Shown here one piece after another: positions 59,556 through 64,000 of a stretch of DNA of 64,000 nt (positions are counted from its first letter, which is position 1; each line of letters begins with the position of its first letter). A program made the translations under genes and the position numbers. The stretch is taken from assembly GCF_011683915.1 (NCBI RefSeq), contig NZ_JAAQPH010000003.1, positions 62,001-126,000 on the forward strand, given 5' to 3'. This stretch comes from Pelagibius litoralis (lineage in GTDB: Bacteria > Pseudomonadota > Alphaproteobacteria > Kiloniellales > Kiloniellaceae). Under the pieces are notes generated by a model that saw only the letters and a program-made list of their open reading frames with translations, did no database searches and had not been told where the DNA came from.

Positions 59556-61104
59556 CTTCGATGAGGTTCTTTCCCATTTCAACAATCTGCCGACAGATCA
59601 GCAACGGCATGTAGCCGATCAGGTTGCCGATCTGGTTAAGAGTAAGTGGGTTCCCAATCCCGGCCCCCAGACTGAGGGGTATTTCAGCGAAGCGGATTTG
59701 CTGTTGTACGGTGGCCAAGGGGGTGGCGGTAAGAGTGATCTTCTGGCCGGGCTGGCTCTTACCCAGCATAAAAATAGCCTGCTGATGCGTCGGCAATATA
59801 CCGACCTTGGCGCGATGATCGACCGGACCCTAGAAATCAACGGATCGCGGCAGGGTTACAATGGTTCGCCCCCTCCCAAGCTGAGGACGGCAGACGGCAG
59901 ACTTATCGACTTCGGCGCAGCGGCCAAACTTGGCGATGAACAGCACTGGCAAGGCCATGCCCATGACTTTATCGGGATAGATGAAGCAACCCAGTTCATC
60001 GAGTTGCAGATCCGGTTTCTGATGGGCTGGAACCGCCCCCGGAGCGAGGCGGATATTGATCAGCGGTGCCGTACCGTCCTGGCGACCAATCCGCCCCTTG
60101 GCCCGGAGGGTGATTATATCATCGGCATGTTCCGGCCCTGGCTGGACCCGACACACCCGAAGCCAGCGCGAAATGGCGAGTTGCGCCACTTCATCATTGA
60201 TCCAGACGGTAAGGATCTAGAGGTAGACGGTCCCGACGACTGCCGACAGTTCAACGGCAAGGTTTACAAGCCGCTGTCCCGCACCTTCATTCCCGCTCAG
60301 CTCCGCGACAATCCCACCTTAGCCCGGACCAACTATCAGGCGTCCTTGGACGGACTACCGGAACCTCTGCGCTCTGCAATCCGTGATGGCAATTTCATGA
60401 CGGCCAGAGAGGATTCGGCCTATCAGGTTATTCCTACCGCCTGGGTAGTTGCGGCCATTGAACGCTGGCATAAGGGGAAGCCTGAAAATGTGCCCATGAC
60501 GTCAATGGGGCTAGACGTTGCCAGGGGTGGCCGTGACAACACAGTGGTGGCCCCGCGCTTTGATAAGTGGTTTGCCGAGTTGATCTCTGTTCCCGGCAAG
60601 CTCACCCCGGACGGCCCTAGCGTGGTTGCTTTAGCAGTTCAGCACCAGAGAGACGGCGCTTGCATCAACCTCGATTCCATCGGTGTTGGTGGATCGGTAC
60701 AGGATCACCTCAAATCAGCAAATCTGACCTATGTCCCGCTGAATGGGGCAGAGCGCAGTGACGCCCTGACCAGAGACGATAAATTCGGCTTTGTAACCAA
60801 GCGCTCTGAAATGTGGTGGAAACTGCGGGAGGCCCTGGACCCCGATTATGGAATCAATATCGCCCTGCCGCCAGACAGAGGCTTGCAAGCCGATCTAACC
60901 GCCCCGACTTATTCAGTCCGGCCCGGCCAGCCACCGAAAATCTATGTCGAGAACAAGGACGATATCATTAAGCGCCTTGGCCGTTCCCCGGACGAGGGAG
61001 ACGCGGTTGTCTATGCCTGGGCATCGGGCGAAGTGGCCAAGCCCAGGAAGCCCAAAAAGCGGCGGCGGAGCATGGGCAATTCATCAAGTTGGATGGGCGG
61101 CTAG
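59542..61104 (+). CDS. terL: Phage terminase large subunit
   Basis: A 520-residue packaging motor. ATPase: Walker A GGQGGGGKSD (~58-67), Walker B DFIGIDEATQF (~140-150), and the coupling segment CRTVLATNPPLGPEGD (~175-190). Nuclease: Asp in GLDVARGGRDNT, Asp in NLDSIGVGG, Asp in DEGDAVVYAW. Full length, with a basic tail (KPRKPKKRRRSMG). It cuts and drives DNA into a capsid; no capsid or portal gene is found in this element, which is the main reason to suspect a helper-dependent life style or loss. Confidence 0.93.
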   Translation: MKAASFDEVLSHFNNLPTDQQRHVADQVADLVKSKWVPNPGPQTEGYFSEADLLLYGGQGGGGKSDLLAGLALTQHKNSLLMRRQYTDLGAMIDRTLEINGSRQGYNGSPPPKLRTADGRLIDFGAAAKLGDEQHWQGHAHDFIGIDEATQFIELQIRFLMGWNRPRSEADIDQRCRTVLATNPPLGPEGDYIIGMFRPWLDPTHPKPARNGELRHFIIDPDGKDLEVDGPDDCRQFNGKVYKPLSRTFIPAQLRDNPTLARTNYQASLDGLPEPLRSAIRDGNFMTAREDSAYQVIPTAWVVAAIERWHKGKPENVPMTSMGLDVARGGRDNTVVAPRFDKWFAELISVPGKLTPDGPSVVALAVQHQRDGACINLDSIGVGGSVQDHLKSANLTYVPLNGAERSDALTRDDKFGFVTKRSEMWWKLREALDPDYGINIALPPDRGLQADLTAPTYSVRPGQPPKIYVENKDDIIKRLGRSPDEGDAVVYAWASGEVAKPRKPKKRRRSMGNSSSWMGG

Positions 61105-61199
61105 GCCTCAAAGTCTGGTAGAGCCGATCATTGATGTATGCGACCAATCAAGGCTTTGCTTTTTAATCGGGCGCGTTCTCTAGAAGCGCTCGCAACCGA

Positions 61200-61232
61200 C
61201 CTAACTGCACTAACTGCGCTATCTGCACGGTG
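61200..61232 (+). repeat. Dispersed 33-bp repeat, copy d (diverged)
   Basis: Begins CCTAACTGCACTAACTGC and ends CTGCACGGTG. It matches copy a at 24 of 33 positions, with the GC-CTA core kept in each 9-bp unit. It lies in the 229-base gap 61105-61333 after TerL, which otherwise shows no gene. Confidence 0.7.
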
Positions 61233-61333
61233 CCTGCGTCTGTGAAAGCACAGAACGTCAATCCACTTGACCATTATTCATTTCGGATATGGAATGAACA
61301 GCACCCCTGCAATGCACCTTAGGAGCAAGGTCG

Positions 61334-61615
61334 ATGCTGTTCGATACCGATGGCCCGGAGCCGGAGTTAGTCGCGTCCTTTCAACAGACCGCCGAAGTCC
61401 TGCAAAAGCAGAACGCAGTTTTCATGCTTCGGGCGCAATCGAAACATACCCGCTTTAAATCCTGCCAGTACATCGCCGGGGAGCCTTCCACGGATGACTC
61501 CTGCAAATGCGGTGCGCCGACAGACGAGGGGGGGATCTACTGTGACCAGCATCATGGGCTGTGCATCCCCAAGCCAGCGCCAGAGAAGCAGGAGGCCCTG
61601 GCCGAGGCGGCTTAG
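61334..61615 (+). CDS. Small protein with zinc-ribbon-like C-terminus
   Basis: A 93-residue protein. Residues ~35-80 contain CQYIAGEPSTDDSCKCGAPTDEGGIYCDQHHGLC, with Cys/His spacing (CKCG..YC..HH) suggesting a small metal-binding fold. TAGGAGC precedes the ATG by about 10 bases. Similar CKCG-type phage proteins bind DNA or act as regulators; no firm match here. Confidence 0.6.
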   Translation: MLFDTDGPEPELVASFQQTAEVLQKQNAVFMLRAQSKHTRFKSCQYIAGEPSTDDSCKCGAPTDEGGIYCDQHHGLCIPKPAPEKQEALAEAA

Positions 61616-61800
61616 CCCGTTGAAGAACGCTGAAGTCAACGAGGTAGTATCGGCAGAGTGTCAGTTTCATTGATCAGAATGGCTTGCATTACTCGTCTCA
61701 TAGCCACCATCTGTATCTTTGAGGGCAGGGACCGCACCCCGGCATTAACCCAATTACCCCCTGCTCTACAGGCCGCAACAGGGTGCGTCTTAATAGACTA

Positions 61801-61829
61801 TTGACAACCTGTGTGCGAAGGATTCGAAT
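61801..61829 (+). promoter_or_regulatory. Promoter candidate before the protease block
   Basis: TTGACA (61801-61806), a 17-base spacer and TCGAAT (61824-61829; 4 of 6 matches to TATAAT). It is 36 bases before the ATG at 61866. In the 250-base gap 61616-61865 it is the only signal I see. Confidence 0.4.
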
Positions 61830-61865
61830 GACGGCACTGGGGTAGGGGGAACTAGGAGATATCGC

Positions 61866-62063
61866 ATGGATATCGTGGCAGCGACACGGCCTGACGACAT
61901 CACACAAACGAAGTCGGCTGGGCGGCCAATCAATACGCACGTTGTGAAACCGGCGCTAGAGCCGAAGCCAGACTACGAGAAAATGCGCCGCTTGCTTGAG
62001 GGTGAGCACCAAGAGAATGCACATAAAGGCATCGCCGCATCAAGTGAGCACCGAAGAGTCTAA
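61866..62063 (+). CDS. Small hypothetical protein
   Basis: A 65-residue protein (MDIVAATRPDDITQTKSAGRPINTH; PKPDYEKMRRLLEGEHQENAHKGIAASSEH), polar, without signal or known domain. TAGGAG precedes the ATG. It overlaps the protease gene by 47 bp in another frame, so the two are probably co-expressed; it might be a partner or regulator of the protease. Confidence 0.5.
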   Translation: MDIVAATRPDDITQTKSAGRPINTHVVKPALEPKPDYEKMRRLLEGEHQENAHKGIAASSEHRRV

Positions 62064-62877
62064 AGAGCGGTTTCCGCGCGGAAGGGAATTACCAACCCAG
62101 TCCCCCTTATTTTGGGTTGGGCAGAAGGATCGCTACCTTCGGCAAATCCTGATTAGGGACATTGAGGCGACAACCGGGCGCAGACTGATCGTTTGGTTTG
62201 CCAATCGCCTGAAGCCAGAAGCCAACATCGATGCGGGCGACCCTGTCTATTTGACTGAATTGTTCGGCGACGTCGGTGACGAGCCCGTGGACTTGATGCT
62301 TGAGACTAACGGTGGGTCAACAGATTCGACAGAAGCGGTCGTCTCTTTGATCCAGTCATTGAGCAGTGACTTTCGTGTGGTGGTCGCAAACGCGGCCAAG
62401 AGCAACGGCACCCTCATCTGCTTGGCGGCAAAAGGCATCGTAATGGGACCGCCAAGCGAACTGGGGCCAATTGATCCACAGATCAACGGCGTGCCCTGCA
62501 CTATCTGGTCTATGCCCGAAGTGGCACAGCCAAACTTTGCGCTTCAGCAACTGGCGATCCGGGCCCTCCAGCAGTCAAAGAAATTAGCAAGCGCCCTTCT
62601 CACCACAGGCATGATGAATGGCAAAGATCCACAACATATTGCTGAGGTGGTTGAGAAGCTTGCTACAGGAAATACCTATTTCTCCCATGGCTCAGCCATA
62701 GATCATCGAGAGGCGTCCCAGCTTGGCCTCAATGTCGAGCACCTTCAGTCTGAAGACGAACTCTGGCAAAGAATCTGGCTGCTATACTGCATGTACGAGC
62801 ATGACGTGCGTGCTGCCGAATATCTTAAGGTCTTCGAGGGGCGCTCCAGAAGCTTGGCGGTATCAGCCTCCCTCTAA
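62017..62877 (+). CDS. SDH-family Clp-fold serine protease-like protein
   Basis: A 286-residue protein of the SDH (SppA/ClpP-fold) family. Middle part: VDLMLETNGGSTDSTEAVVSLIQSL, FRVVVANAAKSNGTLICLAAKGIVMGPPSELGPIDPQI. The Ser in AAKSNGT is at the position of the family's nucleophile, and ELGPIDPQ is the family signature. No signal peptide, so probably cytosolic. The ATG at 62017 is preferred; a GTG at 62044 is possible. Its place after TerL could be that of a capsid protease, but SDH-type proteins are not typical head proteases; cargo or defence are alternatives. Confidence 0.75.
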   Translation: MHIKASPHQVSTEESKERFPRGRELPTQSPLFWVGQKDRYLRQILIRDIEATTGRRLIVWFANRLKPEANIDAGDPVYLTELFGDVGDEPVDLMLETNGGSTDSTEAVVSLIQSLSSDFRVVVANAAKSNGTLICLAAKGIVMGPPSELGPIDPQINGVPCTIWSMPEVAQPNFALQQLAIRALQQSKKLASALLTTGMMNGKDPQHIAEVVEKLATGNTYFSHGSAIDHREASQLGLNVEHLQSEDELWQRIWLLYCMYEHDVRAAEYLKVFEGRSRSLAVSASL

Positions 62878-63024
62878 GTGCCCCATCCTTAGTTATCTTT
62901 GGCGGAACTCAAGGGACCAGACTTCCTGGAGGGTGCCGAATGCGCTGGCCCGTCCCGCCTCATTCCGGCTAATCCCACCATATCCCGTTTCGCCACTCGA
63001 ATTCCACGGCAAGCAGTGACGCAC

Positions 63025-63084
63025 TGTGGGGCCCATTGTGGGGCCGAGCATTCATGTCGACCAGAATACTAATAATTATCAGTA
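63025..63084. promoter_or_regulatory. Right arm-type integrase sites and AT-rich palindrome
   Basis: TGTGGGGCC at 63025-63033 and 63037-63045, in the same orientation and spacing as at the left end. TACTAATAATTATCAGTA (63067-63084), palindromic except for one position pair, lies between them and the core; it may bind IHF or an excisionase. The remainder of 62878-63100 holds no gene. Confidence 0.6.
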
Positions 63085-63100
63085 GTTTAAATATGGCAGA

Positions 63101-63114
63101 TGGCGGAGAGGGTG
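63101..63114. repeat. Right attachment site core (attR)
   Basis: TGGCGGAGAGGGTG, part of the tRNA-Ser gene: CCA, discriminator, acceptor 3' strand and the last three T-stem bases when read on the minus strand. Confidence 0.85.
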
Positions 63115-63190
63115 GGATTCGAACCCACGAGGCGGTTTCCCGCCCACACGCGTTCCAGGCGTGCGCCTTAAGCCACTCGGCCACCTCTCC
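63101..63190 (-). tRNA. tRNA-Ser (anticodon GGA), integration target
   Basis: On the minus strand: 7-bp acceptor stem GGAGAGG/CCTCTCC, D arm GCC...GGC, anticodon stem CACGC/GCGTG with loop CTGGAAC (anticodon GGA), long variable arm (GGGCGG-AAA-CCGCC type) as in tRNA-Ser, T arm GTGGG-TTCGAAT-CCCAC, discriminator G and encoded CCA (63103-63101). 90 bases. Reads UCC and UCU serine codons. The element restored its 3' end on integration. Confidence 0.96.
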
Positions 63191-63549
63191 TTCAGCGCGG
63201 CAATCCCTGTTCTACCGCATTCCCATTTCCCAAAGATAAACCGGGAAGCGGGTCGGCGGCACAGCCAGGGGCAGCCAGCGGCGCGAAACTAGCCGAGGGC
63301 GGGCCCGGATGCAATGTCTTGATGCGGGCCGCCGCCCGGAAGGGCCTTAGGGTCTTTCTGGGCTTAGACGGCACCAGCCCACGCCCCCTCCCGGCCACCC
63401 CCGATATCCCCGGGCCCAAAAAAAGCGGCCTGCCGGTTGGCTGCAACCATCGGAGGCTGCTAATATCCCCCGGTCGCCGCCCTGACGAATCCCGGACCGT
63501 TAGCGATCAAAGATCCGGACGGTGCAGGAGGCGGTAATTTGGGGGACTC
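63191..63549. other. Intergenic region right of tRNA-Ser
   Basis: No gene fits here. It carries the upstream region of tRNA-Ser at 63191 onward and, at 63346-63400, a partial copy of the palindromic intergenic repeat. The reading frames open here are GC-rich chance frames without ribosome-binding sites. Confidence 0.6.
63346..63400. repeat. Copy 2 (half) of the palindromic intergenic repeat
   Basis: Begins CTTAGGGTCTTTCTGGGCTT and contains CGGCACCAGCCCACGCCCC then CTCCCGGCCACCC. Aligns over its whole length with 63885-63937 with scattered substitutions and a 2-base length difference. Confidence 0.6.
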
Positions 63550-63888
63550 ATGATTGTTGGCCGCGTTCTCGGCTGGTTCTTTCTCTTCGCAGCGCTGGTA
63601 TTGCTTGGCTGGGATGGGGTGTCGTCGTTGAGCAGCGGCGAATGGCGCTTTGCCGTGCTCGGCCAGCGCTGGTTCGAAATCGATCAGGCAATGGGCGGTG
63701 CCAGCCTGAACATCCTTCAGGCCGGGATCGAGCGCAGGATCTCGGTGGATCTTTGGGACAATATCTTCACGCCCCTGCTGCAGTGGTGGGCCTGGCTGGT
63801 GTTCTTCGTCCCCGGGGCTGTCCTGGTGCTGCTGTTCCGGCGCTGGGGCGGCGAACGCCAACACAAACGCTTCTCGGGCCGCCGCTAG
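63550..63888 (+). CDS. Small membrane protein, hypothetical
   Basis: A 112-residue protein with two membrane segments, VLGWFFLFAALVLLGWDGV (N-terminal) and LLQWWAWLVFFVPGAVLVLLF (C-terminal), separated by a periplasmic loop with GVSSLSSGEWRFAVLGQRWFEIDQAMGGASLNILQAG, and a basic C-terminus. GGGGG precedes the ATG. No family recognised. Chromosomal, not part of the element. Confidence 0.7.
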   Translation: MIVGRVLGWFFLFAALVLLGWDGVSSLSSGEWRFAVLGQRWFEIDQAMGGASLNILQAGIERRISVDLWDNIFTPLLQWWAWLVFFVPGAVLVLLFRRWGGERQHKRFSGRR

Positions 63889-64000
63889 AGTCTTTTTGAT
63901 TTAGGCGGCACCGGCCCGCTCCCCCTCCCGGCCACCCAACGCCAGTATCCTATGGGTGGCCGGGAGGGGGAGCGGGCTGGAACCGCTTCGACGTAAGTCG
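63885..64000. repeat. Copy 3 of the palindromic intergenic repeat, near-complete
   Basis: Left end CTAGAGTCTTTTTGATTTAG. 25-bp arms at 63914-63938 and 63953-63977 are perfect inverted copies around a 14-base centre; the right half then ends in a sequence matching copy 1 at 28260-28285 (24/26, inverted). The element runs off the window; the missing bases should complete a CTAGAGCGTTTT-like end in inverted form. Confidence 0.75.

Larger units (their letters stand above)
39709..63114. mobile_element. Integrated prophage-like or phage-satellite element in tRNA-Ser(GGA)
   Basis: The ends are exact 14-bp direct repeats TGGCGGAGAGGGTG; the right copy is the 3' end (acceptor strand plus CCA) of the tRNA-Ser gene. 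Contents: integrase, AlpA-like protein, ParB-domain, Toprim and DUF3987 proteins, virion-associated proteins with a p32-like ejection protein, an envelope-directed cargo block, terminase small/large pair, and an SDH-type protease. All but two genes read rightward. The order (virion proteins, possible holin, small then large terminase last) is like T7-type phages, but no portal, capsid, tail-tube or endolysin gene is recognisable. Base composition is visibly less GC-rich than the flanks, most clearly after 61.1 kb. Confidence 0.88.

Noticed and set aside
63191-63549. Protein-coding gene in the gap right of tRNA-Ser
   Set aside because: Open frames in both directions lack ribosome-binding sites and overlap the palindromic repeat; composition is that of GC-rich non-coding sequence.
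63914-63977. Rho-independent terminator or IS terminal inverted repeats
   Set aside because: The perfect arms are 25 bp, but no T-run follows and no transposase is near; sequence similarity to 28248 and 63346 makes a dispersed palindromic repeat a better explanation.

Overview
The window looks like chromosomal DNA from a GC-rich alphaproteobacterium, probably Rhodospirillales-like. That is inferred from gene families, codon use and prophage gene types; no taxonomic marker gene is present. It has two parts: about 39 kb of densely packed uptake and catabolism genes, and a 23.4 kb integrated element inserted in a tRNA-Ser gene, with a short chromosomal stretch after it.

Catabolic part (1-38.5 kb). 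The first 580 bases are the end of an ABC-2 exporter permease. From 605 to 8231, a minus-strand set (GntR/HutC regulator, M24 hydrolase, MmgE/PrpD protein, DoeB-like deacylase) stands back to back with a plus-strand polar amino-acid ABC importer resembling ectoine uptake (EhuBCDA). Together they suggest import and hydrolysis of ectoine or a related compatible solute. Three separate Dpp/Opp-type ABC importers follow: 8.5-13.7 kb with a fused double ATPase, 14.4-19.8 kb, and 33.0-38.5 kb. They lie beside different regulators (none obvious, Lrp/AsnC, MarR). The second importer leads a nearly gapless operon of enzymes reaching 28.25 kb: alpha/beta hydrolase, creatininase-like amidohydrolase, FAD oxidoreductase, acyl-CoA ligase, VOC protein, MDR oxidoreductase, hotdog thioesterase and a threonine-aldolase-like PLP enzyme. 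The third importer is divergent from an M20 peptidase, SDR, ketopantoate-reductase-like, creatininase and MarR operon. An FkbM-like methyltransferase gene ends the chromosomal left flank.

Integrated element (39,709-63,114). It is bounded by an exact 14-bp direct repeat; the right copy is the 3' end of tRNA-Ser(GGA). A P4-type tyrosine integrase sits at the left end, and paired TGTGGGGCC sites with identical 12-bp spacing occur near both ends. Inside are an AlpA-like protein, a ParB-domain protein, a Toprim primase-like protein, a DUF3987 protein, a block of virion-associated proteins (including a p32-like DNA-transfer protein), and a small/large terminase pair. I find no portal, major capsid, tail-tube or endolysin gene, so the element is either a decayed T7-order podovirus-like prophage or a phage satellite. 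A separate module at 55.2-58.8 kb has its own divergent repressor and encodes envelope-targeted proteins (a 2-TM protein, three tandem Tat-signal paralogues, a lipoprotein). Near the right end is an SDH-family Clp-fold protease.

The most interesting non-coding signals are these: a dispersed 33-bp repeat built of 9-bp units lying at module joints of the element; a duplicated ~45-bp promoter-like block; several operator palindromes in divergent intergenic regions; and a palindromic chromosomal repeat present at 28.25, 63.35 and 63.89 kb.
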